Assembly: GCA_001784175.1 (NCBI GenBank)
Contig: MFPR01000005.1
Span: 1 to 32,192 of the forward strand
Length of the DNA: 32,192 bases
Reading direction: 5' to 3'
DNA from: Candidatus Lindowbacteria bacterium RIFCSPLOWO2_12_FULL_62_27
Lineage (GTDB): Bacteria > Lindowbacteria > 2-12-FULL-62-27
Shown here: positions 1 to 8,228 of the stretch, in pieces
How the letters are laid out: every line of letters starts with the position of its first letter
How positions within the stretch are numbered: position 1 is the stretch's first letter
Translations under genes and position numbers: made by a program
Notes under the pieces: model-generated
What the model was told of the DNA's origin: nothing
Database searches by the model: none
Seen by the model: the letters and a program-made list of their open reading frames with translations, nothing else

Positions 1-209
1 CGCCTTAGATCAATGTTGTCCAAAGACGTATCCCAAAACAGCCGACGGAGTTGGCCCGGCACGGTTTTGACGGCGCGCAGCCGGCGGATTTTCTCTGACA
101 CGCCCGGATCGTCCGCACGGCCCAGATAACGATGCCGCACCCGCCCGCCCTCGCGGTCGACCCGGTACGCGTATGCACGCCGGCCCACCTTGCGAATGAG
201 TATGCTCAT
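1..209 (-). CDS. N-terminal part of a small unrecognised protein, cut by the window edge
   Basis: An ATG at 209 opens a reading frame of about 70 codons that runs off the left end with no stop. The visible product starts MSILIRKVGRRAYAYRV, is very rich in Arg, and ends with RRLFWDTSLDNIDLR. The FWDT-x4-ID pattern is reminiscent of small DUF6922-type proteins, which are often found with toxin-antitoxin or nucleotidyltransferase genes, but that is recollection and not a search. I chose the ATG at 209 over the out-of-frame ATG at 219 because the 209 frame is open to the edge and reads like a real protein, and because it begins 8 nt after a TATAAT box. No Shine-Dalgarno fits between, so the message may be leaderless. 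Confidence 0.5.
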   Translation of the reverse strand, partial: MSILIRKVGRRAYAYRVDREGGRVRHRYLGRADDPGVSEKIRRLRAVKTVPGQLRRLFWDTSLDNIDLR

Positions 210-217
210 CTGGGGGC

Positions 218-246
218 ATTATACACTACAATGTTGTGTAAATCAA
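218..246 (-). promoter_or_regulatory. Sigma-70-type promoter with embedded 19-bp dyad
   Basis: On the minus strand TTGATT (246-241) and TATAAT (223-218) are separated by exactly 17 nt. The spacer and the upstream edge of the -10 box carry an interrupted palindrome, TACACnACAnTGTnGTGTA, at 222-240. That position fits an operator by which a repressor would block RNA polymerase. The predicted transcription start falls on or next to the ATG at 209. Confidence 0.6.
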
Positions 247-264
247 CGCGGCCACCGCCGCCTG

Positions 265-744
265 CTACTTCTTCAGGCCCCGGCCGAGAATGTCCTGGAG
301 GAACTCGAGGAGGTCCGCCGACGTCACGATCCCGATGAGGCGGGAGGTTTCGGGATCCACGATCGGAACGCTGTTGAACCGTTTGGCGCGCAACAGGCCC
401 GCGCACTCGCGGATGCCGCTGTCCGGCGGAAGGGTGAATACCTCTTTGGTCATGAACGACCGGACCGGCAGGTTCACCGTCTGCCGGTCCCGGGCCGTCT
501 CGATCTTGGAGCCCGCAAACGCGCTGATCACCCGCTGAAGATCCCCCTTCGCCACGATCCCCACCAGCCGGTCGGGCCCGCCGGGACGCTTCTCGGTCAC
601 CGGCAAATGGTGGAACCCGCGCCGCTCCATGATCCGCAGCGCCTCTCCGGCGGTCGCCTCCGGCGTGATCGTCACCGGGTCCGGCGTCATGATCCGATGG
701 AGGGAATACGTTGAATACTTCTTCTTGTCTGATCCAAGCTCCAT
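265..744 (-). CDS. Tandem CBS-domain protein
   Basis: The product is about 159 residues and consists almost wholly of two CBS modules forming one Bateman unit. The first runs from about IMTPDPVTITPEATAGEAL to VGIVAKGDLQRV, and the second from SFMTKEVFTLPPDSGI to IGIVTSADLLEFL. CBS pairs bind adenine nucleotides and usually regulate a partner enzyme, channel or transporter; there is no fused effector domain here, so the partner is unknown. It is cytosolic, with no signal peptide or membrane helix. An in-frame GTG at 759 is an alternative start; neither start has a well-spaced ribosome binding site. The downstream neighbour in transcription is the partial gene at 209, which has its own promoter, so the CBS gene is probably monocistronic or follows the porin at 2059. 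Confidence 0.85.
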   Translation of the reverse strand: MELGSDKKKYSTYSLHRIMTPDPVTITPEATAGEALRIMERRGFHHLPVTEKRPGGPDRLVGIVAKGDLQRVISAFAGSKIETARDRQTVNLPVRSFMTKEVFTLPPDSGIRECAGLLRAKRFNSVPIVDPETSRLIGIVTSADLLEFLQDILGRGLKK

Positions 745-790
745 TTCCCTATTGTACACGCATTGGCTGGGCTTTCAATGCCCAAAAGAC

Positions 791-2059
791 TCAGAACTGC
801 CAGCCGATCCCGGCGTTGAACTTGTCGTTGTCGATCGCCGTCCCGTCGGCGTCCTTGAACGACGTGTAATCGACTTTCACCGCCAGATTCTGCACCGGTT
901 TGAACGTGAAACCGTACACCCACTGCTCCCGGTCCCGGTTGTTCTGCGCCGTGTTCGTCGAATTCGACGGCATCTTCTTGGCGGTGTCGTAATCCTCAAA
1001 GCGCACAAAGGCCGCCAGACCGGCGTCTTGAAGCAGTCCCGCCCGGTCTCCCGGCTGAAACAGCCAGTAGGCGCCCTGCGCGTACCAGCCTTCAAGCTGT
1101 TTGGCCTGGTCGGTGCCGGTCAAGGTGCGGAGTTTGTCGGCGTCGTCGATGTCGAATTGGGCCCACTCTCCCACAAACTCGACGCGGTCCTGTTTGTACC
1201 TCGCGTCAAACGCCAGTCCCGTGATGTCCGGCTTGCCGCCGGAATCACTGACTTTGTCCCCCGCGTCCCCTCCATAATAAGAGAATCCCAGATTCAGCGG
1301 ATAGCGCTCGACGGCGTAATCGAGCCGCGCGGCGATGCCGATGTCAAACACGTTGCCGTTGGACTCCGATCCGAACTGTTTCTGCCGAAGATCGCGGATG
1401 CTGACGGTCCCGAGGTTGATGGCGGGTGTGGTATTGTCGTTCTGGCCGGCGATAAACTGCAGTGAATTGATGCCGTAGACTTGATACTTCAGATTCTCCG
1501 TCAGGCTCCCGAAGAATCCCGCCCCCGCGGCGAACCACGTCGACGGAATGATCAGGTTGTCCACAGTCGGCCGCTCGACCCCATGAAACGCCGGCGGCTC
1601 GTGGAACTGGTTGATCACGCCCATCGGCACGACGATGACGCCGGATCGGATGCCGAAATTCTCCTTCGGCGTGAATTCCAGATACGCCTGCTCAAGCTCA
1701 AATTCCCCCTGGCGGTCCCGGATGAAGGAGTGCTCGAATTCCAGCTCCGAATGAAACTGAATCCAGTCGTTGAACCGGTGACCCACGTACATGACGTAGC
1801 GGTGAAAATCGAGATTCTCGCCGTCCCCGGACTGCGTCGACAGGTAGTGCATCTCCATGTACCCGCCGAGCCTGGTTTTCTGGATCGAGCCGTATTCCAC
1901 ACCGCCGGCGCCCTTGCCCATCTTCTTCAATTCCTCGATCTCGCGGCTCAGGACGTCCACGCGCCGCTCCAGCTCCTCGCTGCTCGCCGCAAACGCGGCG
2001 ACGGCGGACCCGAACAGGATCCACGCGGCGAGGCCCAAATTTGCAAGAACACACTTCAT
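791..2059 (-). CDS. Outer-membrane porin-like beta-barrel (OprO/OprP-like)
   Basis: This 422-residue protein has a Sec signal peptide (about residues 1-24, ending AAFAAS) and a short coiled coil (about 26-47, SSEELERRVDVLSREIEELK). A long series of alternating aromatic and polar strands follows, including YMEMHYLS, GHRFNDWIQFHSELEFEHSF and LGFSYYGG, ending in GIGWQF. A C-terminal Phe is the usual BamA recognition signal of outer-membrane barrels. The coiled coil plus barrel layout resembles phosphate-selective porins O/P and related trimeric porins, but substrate specificity cannot be read from the sequence. The start has a good GGGAGG ribosome binding site and lies about 60 nt below a promoter at 2123-2152, so it is probably its own transcription unit, beside molybdoenzyme cluster A. 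Confidence 0.85.
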   Translation of the reverse strand: MKCVLANLGLAAWILFGSAVAAFAASSEELERRVDVLSREIEELKKMGKGAGGVEYGSIQKTRLGGYMEMHYLSTQSGDGENLDFHRYVMYVGHRFNDWIQFHSELEFEHSFIRDRQGEFELEQAYLEFTPKENFGIRSGVIVVPMGVINQFHEPPAFHGVERPTVDNLIIPSTWFAAGAGFFGSLTENLKYQVYGINSLQFIAGQNDNTTPAINLGTVSIRDLRQKQFGSESNGNVFDIGIAARLDYAVERYPLNLGFSYYGGDAGDKVSDSGGKPDITGLAFDARYKQDRVEFVGEWAQFDIDDADKLRTLTGTDQAKQLEGWYAQGAYWLFQPGDRAGLLQDAGLAAFVRFEDYDTAKKMPSNSTNTAQNNRDREQWVYGFTFKPVQNLAVKVDYTSFKDADGTAIDNDKFNAGIGWQF

Positions 2060-2122
2060 TTGACTGCCTCCCTCTTTGATTTAGACTTCAAATTAACTGC
2101 TGACCACAAAGCTAAGTTTGAT

Positions 2123-2152
2123 GTATAAAACTTATTTGGGCAGGCTTGTCAA
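2123..2152 (-). promoter_or_regulatory. Sigma-70-type promoter for the porin gene
   Basis: The minus strand has a perfect TTGACA (2152-2147), an 18-nt spacer and TTATAC (2128-2123). A start site near 2116 would give a leader of about 57 nt with GGGAGG just before the porin ATG at 2059. Confidence 0.6.
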
Positions 2153-2299
2153 GAGGGGGATGCGGAAGATTTGACATCGCTGGATCTCCCGCGCCGGGTC
2201 CCGGGTGTTGGGCCGGAGGATGAGGCGAAGCGGTTTGAGGCCGATACGGCCGTTTTCGAACAGATCGACGAGAAACAGGCGCCCGCCTTTCGGTCATAA
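2129..2299 (+). pseudogene. Possible remnant of a plus-strand gene (weak)
   Basis: In the 2060-2438 intergenic stretch one plus-strand frame is open from just after a TAA at 2126-2128 to a TAA at 2297-2299. It reads LTSLDLPRRVPGVGP and later VFEQIDEKQAPAFRS, with G/C-biased third positions like the real genes. It has no ATG and no ribosome binding site, and it overlaps the porin promoter. It could be the C-terminal stub of a decayed gene or chance. The rest of this 379-nt gap holds only the porin promoter and the cluster A terminator. Confidence 0.15.
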
Positions 2300-2302
2300 G
2301 TC

Positions 2303-2334
2303 AAAAAAACGGGGCGGCCGCAACGTGCCGCCCC
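2303..2334 (-). terminator. Intrinsic terminator ending cluster A
   Basis: Read on the minus strand, GGGGCGGC (2334-2327) pairs perfectly with GCCGCCCC (2318-2311) around an 8-nt loop. It is followed by G and seven T residues (2309-2303). It sits about 105 nt after the cytochrome stop at 2439 and upstream of the next promoter (2123-2152), so it separates cluster A from the porin unit. Confidence 0.85.
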
Positions 2335-2438
2335 ACCATCCAATCAGCCTCTTTGCCAACGGAAGATCGGACCTTACCGGCAAAGGGGGTTCCTGATCCT
2401 TCACAAATGGCAAACCGGCCAAATGAAAACAGATAGTC

Positions 2439-3068
2439 CTACTTCTTCGCGGGCGCCTCCTTGGGCCTGGGATGCGCGATTTTTTTCCACGCCTCCTTGA
2501 AATTGAATTCCGCGCGGTCGCCCATGCGCGGCGCGGTCTCGTTATGGCACTGCCGGCACATCGCCTCGGTCGGGATGATCAGGCCGTTGGCGACGGATTT
2601 GGCGCGGTCCTTCATGATGGGGACTTTGGCGTAATCGGCGCCCGCGCCGTGGCATCGTTCGCACTGCACGCCGTCCTCGATTTTGAATTTTTCGCCCAGA
2701 AGCGCCGCGTCGGCGCCGAACCCCGCCGTGTGGCACTTGAGACACTCCGGCGCCTTTTGCGGGTCGCCCTTCACGCCGACCTTGGCCGCCAGGTCCTTCG
2801 CCTCCTTTGACGCCAACATCTCGTAGGCTTTCGCGTGTTTGCTCTCCTGCCAGTGTTTGAGTTGGTTGCCCTTGGCGTCGCTCTTGTGGCACATGCCGCA
2901 TTTGGCGACGCCCACAAACCCGTGTTTTTTTGCCGCCGCCGGCTCGGGCTTGGCTTTGGCCGGGCCGCCCGCGGACGCCGCGTCCTCCGACCAGATCATC
3001 ACCGCAACGCACAGAAGGGAGAACACGATGGCGAGAATGACTCCCGTCACGATGAACGTCCGCTCCAT
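2439..3068 (-). CDS. Membrane-anchored tetrahaem cytochrome c (c554-like)
   Basis: The product is 209 residues. An N-terminal uncleaved helix (about 5-26, FIVTGVILAIVFSLLCVAVMI) anchors a periplasmic domain, after an Ala/Lys/Pro linker. Four CxxCH haem motifs lie at about residues 57-61 (CGMCH), 109-113 (CLKCH), 136-140 (CERCH) and 171-175 (CRQCH). The spacing and sequence around the first two (KHWQESKHAKAY, CHTAGFG) match the cytochrome c554 / multihaem family. It is the last gene of the cluster A operon and probably carries electrons between the membrane and the molybdoenzyme, since no NrfD-type anchor is encoded there. An in-frame ATG at 3107 lies inside the TorD gene; the ATG at 3068 has GAGGGAAG upstream and places the helix at the N-terminus, so I prefer it. 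Confidence 0.85.
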   Translation of the reverse strand: MERTFIVTGVILAIVFSLLCVAVMIWSEDAASAGGPAKAKPEPAAAKKHGFVGVAKCGMCHKSDAKGNQLKHWQESKHAKAYEMLASKEAKDLAAKVGVKGDPQKAPECLKCHTAGFGADAALLGEKFKIEDGVQCERCHGAGADYAKVPIMKDRAKSVANGLIIPTEAMCRQCHNETAPRMGDRAEFNFKEAWKKIAHPRPKEAPAKK

Positions 3069-3087
3069 TAATGTGACTTCCCTCTCG

Positions 3088-3687
3088 TTAAATTCCACCG
3101 CGTTCATCTCCTTCCTCCTTCTCCAAAAAATCCGCGGCCAGATCGGTTACCTGCCGGTAGAACGGCAGGCGCGCGGCGCCGGCCACTTTTCCGGCGAATT
3201 TCGGGAACCACGCGCCCAGATGCTCCGACAAAAATTTCCGCTCCGCCTTGAGGCACTCCTCCGCCATCGCCACGTCTTCCTCCCGGCGCGCCCGCGCCTC
3301 GCGCTCGACGAGCCTCTGCATCAATTCAAATTCGACCGACACGTGGTCCGGGATGAACGTCTCATCGCCGATGGAAAGTCCCATGGCCTCGATGAATCGC
3401 CGGACGGCGGAGGTCTGCGGACCCCACAACAGCGCCGGCTGGCCGGTCGCCGCCGCATGAACCGACTCGTACGGCGAAATATGCGGCCCCGGGCCGAGAA
3501 AAAGGCGGGTGAACTCGACCGCCAATTCCTCCATTCCCTGCCCGCCCGACGGGATGTCCAGCTCCATATCGGCGGCCTTGAGCGCGTCCAAAATCTCGGC
3601 GGTCGGCGCCTCACGATAGAGGCGGGAGAACAGGCCGTAGAGAGCCGCGCGGGACAGCGCTGTCTCTTCCTCGACCTCGGGCGTCAT
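3088..3687 (-). CDS. TorD/DmsD-family molybdoenzyme chaperone
   Basis: This 199-residue all-helical cytosolic protein has the family pattern: an N-terminal ALSRAALYGLFSRLYREAPT stretch, then EFTRLFLGPGPHISPYESVH near residues 75-95, then a central PDHVSVEFELMQRLV. The Y/F-x-P-x-ES and DH-x3-E-x2-FM signatures are hallmarks of TorD/NarJ-type chaperones, which bind the Tat signal of a molybdoenzyme and hold it until the cofactor is inserted. The gene starts 14 nt after the stop of the cluster A molybdoenzyme, its obvious client. The ATG at 3687 is the first start past that stop; longer in-frame extensions would overlap the upstream gene and do not look protein-like. Confidence 0.88.
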   Translation of the reverse strand: MTPEVEEETALSRAALYGLFSRLYREAPTAEILDALKAADMELDIPSGGQGMEELAVEFTRLFLGPGPHISPYESVHAAATGQPALLWGPQTSAVRRFIEAMGLSIGDETFIPDHVSVEFELMQRLVEREARARREEDVAMAEECLKAERKFLSEHLGAWFPKFAGKVAGAARLPFYRQVTDLAADFLEKEEGDERGGI

Positions 3688-3701
3688 TGTCGTTTCCGTA
3701 T

Positions 3702-6140
3702 TCAGGCCTTCTCCACCGTGACGACCGTGTCGTTCCAGCGCATCTGGCCGCTGATGTGGTCGGCCTTGTTGGCGATCAGCCAATTGGGATGCTTGCCGAA
3801 CGTGTCCCATGTCGGCTTCTCGCCCTCAACCTCCGGGAAAACCTCCTTGCCCGACGCGTAGCGGCCGTACTCCCAGTGTCCGACGCTCATGGAGATGGCC
3901 ACGACCTGCGGGTGGATGCCTTCTGTCACGCGCGCGGTGGTGACGATTTCGCCGATGGGAGACTTGAGACGCACTTTGTCGCCGTTGGCGATTCCGCGCG
4001 CCGCCGCCGTCTTCGGATTGATCCACATGGGATTGTCGTGATAAATCTCCGTAAGCCACTTGCAGTTCGCCGTGCGGGACTGCGTGTGGAACGCGACCTT
4101 GAAGGTCGTCAGGTGCAGTTCGCCCTCCTTCATCGCCTCATGCTCCGCGATGGGTTCGTAGGACGGCATCGGCTCGTGGCCCTTCATCTTGAGCAGGGTC
4201 GAGTAAATTTCGAACTTGCCGGACTTGTTGACAGCGTCCGGCGCGAATCCGACGTAGACCTTGTCGCCGATCTTCTGCCCGACGTACTTCTTGAATGCAT
4301 CCTTCGTCGTGGTGTAATCCTCGCCTGCCTTGCCCTTCCACCAGACGCCGGTCTTCTCGTCTAATATGGCGTCTTTGAGATCCTCCGGCTTGACCTCCTT
4401 CTCGTGCTTGCGGTACTTGCCCTTGGCGTTCTTGTCGTACCACGCGCCATACTTTTTCATGTACTCAAATCCACCGACGGCCTTGATCTCGGGCGTGTTC
4501 TCGCAGCCGTCCTTGATGAACTCCTCTGACGAATTGAAGGGGAGGTCGATGCCGAGCCGTTTGGCGATGTCGATGCAGACATCCTGGAACTGGCGCGATT
4601 CGCCCAAGGGCTTCACGATGGGCTGGCGGATATACCATTCGGAGATCTGATCGTGCGACGCCATGTCGTCGAGGGTCCAGCGTTCGAGATAGGTGACGTC
4701 GGGCAGGATGAGGTCCGCCAGCGCGGCCGATTCGCTCATAAAGGGCGTGACGGCGACACTAAACGGCAGGAGGGTCTCGTCTTTCATGACGTCGATGTTC
4801 TCCTGGCATTCGCCGTTCACGTAGACCGGATTGTGGCAGTAAAACATGTAGACGTCCGGCCGGCCTTCCTTGCCTTCCTTGATCACCTTGAAGATCTGGT
4901 GGCTGACGTGGTGCGTCGGATAGGCGCAGTGCTCGATGCCATGGTCCAATGCCAGCGCCTTGGGTTTGGCGTCCGGCTTTTTGTAGGAGTTGACCCACTT
5001 GGGTCCGACCGCCCGGGCGCGCCCGCCGGGAACGTCGATGTTGCCGCAGAGCGCCTCCAGCATGAGCGACGCGCGTTCGCCGTCCGCGCCTTCCTGGTGG
5101 GCGACCAATCCGCGGTAGGTGACGCACACGGATGGCTTGGTCGTGGCGAATTCCTTGGCCAGCCGCGTGATGGTGGACGCCGGCACCCCGCTGACCTTCT
5201 CGGCCCACTTCGGCGTGTACTTCTTCAGATGCTCCTTGAGCTGTTCCACTGTCGCGGTCGTCCATGTCTCGATGAAGGCGGTGTCCTGAAGGCCTTCGTC
5301 GAGGATGACCTTGCACATGGCGAGGATGACGGCCTTGTCCGTGCCGGGTTTGATGGGAATCCACTCGCGGGATTTGGCGGCCGTGTTGGAGAGGCGCACG
5401 TCGAAGGTGACGAGCGGGACGCCGCTGCCGAGCGCGGCGGCAAGCCGCTGGGCGAACGGAACGTGATTGGTATGGGCTTCGAGCGGATTGCATCCGAAAT
5501 TGAGGATGAACTTCGAGCGGGACACGTCGAAGACGTCATAGTGTTTTCCCCACGTCAATTCCTGGGCCGTCCATTTGCCGCCTTCGCAGATGGACGTGTG
5601 ATTTCCGATGGTTTTCGTGCCGTAGGCGGGAAGGAAAAAGCCTGTGACGATGGTGGAATCGGAGCCTTTCATGCGCCCGTAATGGAACATGAACTTTTCG
5701 GGCGTTCCGTCGTCGCGGAGTTTTTTGAGGCGCGCCGTCAACTCATCGAGCGCATCGTCCCACGTGATGCGCTTCCACTTGCCTTCGCCTCGCGCGCCGA
5801 CCCGCCGCATCGGGTAGAGGATGCGGTCGGGATCGTAGACCTGATTGACTCCGGCCTGGCCGCGGGCGCAGATGACGCCGCTGGTGCGCAGGAGATTCGG
5901 GTTGCCTTCGATCTTGACCAGCCGGCCGTCCTCGACGTAGCCGATGATGCCGTCGCGGACGACGCACTGCCAGCAGGAGGATGGGACGGCCGTCCGGGCG
6001 ACGCCCTTGAGGGATACGTCGGCCCAGCCGGATTTGAGTTCGACCGCGCCGGCGAGGATCGGTTTTCGAACGCCGATCGTCGCGAGCGTGGCCGCGGCCG
6101 CGCCGAGTTTGAAGAATGACCTTCGCGTCATATTAACCAC
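3702..6140 (-). CDS. Tat-exported molybdopterin oxidoreductase (DMSO reductase superfamily), cluster A
   Basis: This 812-residue catalytic subunit has a twin-arginine signal (TRRSFFKLGAAAA, about residues 5-17). Next comes the FeS domain at about 50-95, with C56, C59 and C91; the position of the third Cys is D63 (CWQCVVRDGI). The body carries the Mo-bis-PGD fold, with WDDALDELTARLKKL, GCNPLEAHTNH and LPDVTYLERW motifs, and a C-terminal MGD-binding domain (LTTFKVAFHTQSRTANCKWL). C185 in GNHTSICEGGKW is the likely Mo or W ligand. The fold is closest to polysulfide, thiosulfate and tetrathionate reductase-type enzymes by memory; the substrate is unknown. The GTG start at 6140 has GAGGGGGTG seven nt upstream and overlaps the FeS gene; an ATG at 6131 is the alternative. 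The chaperone follows directly. Confidence 0.9.
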   Translation of the reverse strand: MVNMTRRSFFKLGAAAATLATIGVRKPILAGAVELKSGWADVSLKGVARTAVPSSCWQCVVRDGIIGYVEDGRLVKIEGNPNLLRTSGVICARGQAGVNQVYDPDRILYPMRRVGARGEGKWKRITWDDALDELTARLKKLRDDGTPEKFMFHYGRMKGSDSTIVTGFFLPAYGTKTIGNHTSICEGGKWTAQELTWGKHYDVFDVSRSKFILNFGCNPLEAHTNHVPFAQRLAAALGSGVPLVTFDVRLSNTAAKSREWIPIKPGTDKAVILAMCKVILDEGLQDTAFIETWTTATVEQLKEHLKKYTPKWAEKVSGVPASTITRLAKEFATTKPSVCVTYRGLVAHQEGADGERASLMLEALCGNIDVPGGRARAVGPKWVNSYKKPDAKPKALALDHGIEHCAYPTHHVSHQIFKVIKEGKEGRPDVYMFYCHNPVYVNGECQENIDVMKDETLLPFSVAVTPFMSESAALADLILPDVTYLERWTLDDMASHDQISEWYIRQPIVKPLGESRQFQDVCIDIAKRLGIDLPFNSSEEFIKDGCENTPEIKAVGGFEYMKKYGAWYDKNAKGKYRKHEKEVKPEDLKDAILDEKTGVWWKGKAGEDYTTTKDAFKKYVGQKIGDKVYVGFAPDAVNKSGKFEIYSTLLKMKGHEPMPSYEPIAEHEAMKEGELHLTTFKVAFHTQSRTANCKWLTEIYHDNPMWINPKTAAARGIANGDKVRLKSPIGEIVTTARVTEGIHPQVVAISMSVGHWEYGRYASGKEVFPEVEGEKPTWDTFGKHPNWLIANKADHISGQMRWNDTVVTVEKA

Positions 6141-6969
6141 GAGCGTTCACCCCCTCGCCGAGCACTTCGGGTTTATCGAGCGCGATGTAGTACGTGTTCG
6201 GTTTTGTTTTTGCTTCCGGTTTCCAGACGCCGGTTTTGGCGCCTTTCAGGCGTTTTGAAATTTCGCTGCCGGGGTCGTTCATGTCGCCGAAGACGATGGC
6301 GCGGCCGACGCAGGTGTTGGCGCAGGACGGCTCGATGCCCTGGTCCAGCCGGTGGACGCAGTAGTCGCACTTGCCGATGCCGTTCTGATCCGGATCGCCG
6401 CCGGCTTTCATATAAGGATGAACGTATCGCGCGCCGTAGGGACAGGCCTCGACGCACTGCTGACAGCCGATACAGCGTTCGTTGTTGACGAGGACAAGGC
6501 CGTCGGGGCGCTTGTAGGTCGCCTTCTGCACATATTCGACGGTCGTGCCGTCGGGCGCGTTGTAGGTGACGGTGATGGGATCGACGGGGCAAGCCTCCAC
6601 GCAGGGCGGCGCGTCGCAGTGATTGCAGAGGATGGGCGCGATGGCGCGGCCTGTTTTCGGATAAGAGCCGTATTCGAGATAATTGACTTTCCGGCGGAAC
6701 ACACCCAAGGGTACATTGTTTTCGCTCTTGCATGCAACCTCGCAGGCCTTGCAGCCGGTACAGCGCGTGAGGTCGATGAGCATGCCGTAGTGAGGCGTTT
6801 TTGTTTCAGCGCCCAGAGCTTCGAGCGGCCGGCCAGTCACCAGAGTTGCGGCGCCGGCGGCGGCCGCAGCCGCGCCAATACCGAGGGTTTTTAGAAAATC
6901 CCGGCGCTCGGCAACCGCTACGGCGCCCTCCTTGCCTTCCCCGGAGGAATCCCTTATTTCCGAATCCAT
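6133..6969 (-). CDS. Tat-exported electron-transfer subunit with four [4Fe-4S] clusters (cluster A)
   Basis: This 278-residue protein of the NrfC/TtrB/PsrB/DmsB type has its own twin-arginine signal, ERRDFLKTLG (about 21-30), followed by an Ala-rich core. Four Cys groups follow: CTGCKACEVAC (70-80), CNHCDAPPCVEACP (115-128), CIGCQQCVEACP (166-177) and CDYCVHRLDQGIEPSCANTC (201-220). Together they bind four [4Fe-4S] clusters. It probably shuttles electrons between the molybdoenzyme encoded next (8-nt overlap) and a cytochrome or membrane partner. A Tat signal on both the catalytic and the FeS subunit is usual for TtrB and NrfC but not for DmsB, and it places this complex on the periplasmic face. 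AGGTGAAGGGG supports the start. Confidence 0.9.
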   Translation of the reverse strand: MDSEIRDSSGEGKEGAVAVAERRDFLKTLGIGAAAAAAGAATLVTGRPLEALGAETKTPHYGMLIDLTRCTGCKACEVACKSENNVPLGVFRRKVNYLEYGSYPKTGRAIAPILCNHCDAPPCVEACPVDPITVTYNAPDGTTVEYVQKATYKRPDGLVLVNNERCIGCQQCVEACPYGARYVHPYMKAGGDPDQNGIGKCDYCVHRLDQGIEPSCANTCVGRAIVFGDMNDPGSEISKRLKGAKTGVWKPEAKTKPNTYYIALDKPEVLGEGVNARG

Positions 6970-7011
6970 GCCCCTTCACCTGCCTTTTTCATGTTGTGTA
7001 AATCGCCGGGA

Positions 7012-7039
7012 GAGGAGGGGGCCACCCTCGGCCCTCCTC
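7012..7039 (-). other. GC-rich hairpin between porin and FeS gene
   Basis: The inverted arms GAGGAGGGGGCC (7012-7023) and GGCCCTCCTC (7030-7039) pair with a 2-nt bulge. There is no T-tract on the minus strand, so it is not a classical terminator. It may be a processing or stabilising hairpin, lowering or separating expression of the porin and the redox genes in one operon. Confidence 0.4.
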
Positions 7040-7094
7040 CCTCCTTCGGCTATAAAAACACTTCGATGCCAACCGCGCGAAAAATGGCCCTGCT

Positions 7095-8228
7095 TCAGAA
7101 TTTCACAGCCACCAGAAGCGACTGAATGTCGTCGTCCGGGTCGGTCAACCCGCTGCCCGACGTGAAGGTGCGCTTGTTGTTCGTGAAGGCGTACTTGAAC
7201 GTCACCCACTCGCCCAGCTGATATGCGATGCCCGCCTCCACGCGCTTCATCTCGTTGACGTTAACTCCCATGCCTCCCGTCCCGCCCGACGGGGCGAGGA
7301 AGTTGGAGCCTTTCAGGTCGATCTTGCTCCACTGCAGGCCGAGATAGACCTTCTCCGTCACATCGTACCGGCCCTCGAGCATCCATACCTTGCCCTCCCG
7401 CTTGCCCTTGTTGCCGTCGGCCGCCTCCGTGTCATCATCGAACTCGCCGTAATAGCCCTTGACCAATCCCTGCTCAAATTTGTAGTCTGCATGAAGCAAC
7501 CAGAGTTCCCGCTCCGCGTTTTTGCCGGCGCCGGTCAGCGTAACGCCGCCAACCGCCGCGGACGACGTGCCGTTCACACCGAGATCGCCGGAATTGTGCC
7601 AACTGCCCCACACCGACAGCGCGTCGGTGAGCTTGCTTCCCAGCCGGAACGTGATCGACTTCTCGCTGTCAACGTCGGGATCGTCGCCAGTCGAGGCGGC
7701 GGCGGCGCTGACGGCGCTCGCCGAGTTGTGCGCGCTGCCCTCCGTGAAGGCCAGGTCGTAGGTGATGCCGTAGTCGGAGACATCGGCCTTGCCGAAAAAC
7801 ATGATGCCTCGATCGTTTCCGTTGAACAGGCCGACCGAGTTGTTCACCAGGTTCTGCTCAATCGAGTTGTCAATGAACGTTTCAACGCCCAGTGGAATTT
7901 TGAATTGACCGACCCGGGCCTTGACGTCCGCCAGACCCACAAACCCAAGCGGAACGTCCAGGAAGGCATAATCCACGCTGCCGAATTCCCCCTCGTTGAT
8001 GTTCATCCGGAACGTCGCCTTGAGGTCGGCCGGCAACTCAAATGTGGTGACCAGCTTGACGTCCGGCACCCGGAAGGTTGCGGTGTCATACACGCCGCCC
8101 TTGTCCGATTGAAAATACCCCATCGCCGAACGGCCGCTCATCGTGATGAACTTGGCGTCGGCCGAAACGGCGAACGCCAGCGACATGGCGATCAACAGCA
8201 TCCAGATTACTGCATTGCGATTAAACAT
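7095..8228 (-). CDS. Outer-membrane porin-like protein, first gene of cluster A
   Basis: The product is 377 residues. A signal peptide (about 1-25, core AVIWMLLIAMSLAFAVSADA) precedes alternating amphipathic strands such as ATFRMNINEGEFGSVDYAF, RVGQFKIPLGVETF, KVYLGLQWSKIDL and WVTFKYAFTNNKRTF. It ends in LLVAVKF, with the terminal Phe typical of BamA-assembled barrels. The RVGQFKIPLGVE motif is common in OprO/P-like and short-chain porins of deltaproteobacterial type. It leads the operon containing the FeS, molybdoenzyme, TorD and cytochrome genes, so it may bring in the substrate of that enzyme; this is inference. The gap to the next gene is 125 nt and holds a hairpin. The leader has two hairpins flanking the ribosome binding site. 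Confidence 0.8.
   Translation of the reverse strand: MFNRNAVIWMLLIAMSLAFAVSADAKFITMSGRSAMGYFQSDKGGVYDTATFRVPDVKLVTTFELPADLKATFRMNINEGEFGSVDYAFLDVPLGFVGLADVKARVGQFKIPLGVETFIDNSIEQNLVNNSVGLFNGNDRGIMFFGKADVSDYGITYDLAFTEGSAHNSASAVSAAAASTGDDPDVDSEKSITFRLGSKLTDALSVWGSWHNSGDLGVNGTSSAAVGGVTLTGAGKNAERELWLLHADYKFEQGLVKGYYGEFDDDTEAADGNKGKREGKVWMLEGRYDVTEKVYLGLQWSKIDLKGSNFLAPSGGTGGMGVNVNEMKRVEAGIAYQLGEWVTFKYAFTNNKRTFTSGSGLTDPDDDIQSLLVAVKF

Noticed and set aside
4653-6119. Open frame of 488 codons on the plus strand
   Set aside because: It is antisense to the cluster A molybdoenzyme and reads as low-information Arg/Gly/Asp-rich sequence.
6991-7004. 14-nt match ATGTTGTGTAAATC also at 231-244
   Set aside because: A few such matches are expected by chance in 32 kb. 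The second copy is not part of a comparable promoter or dyad.
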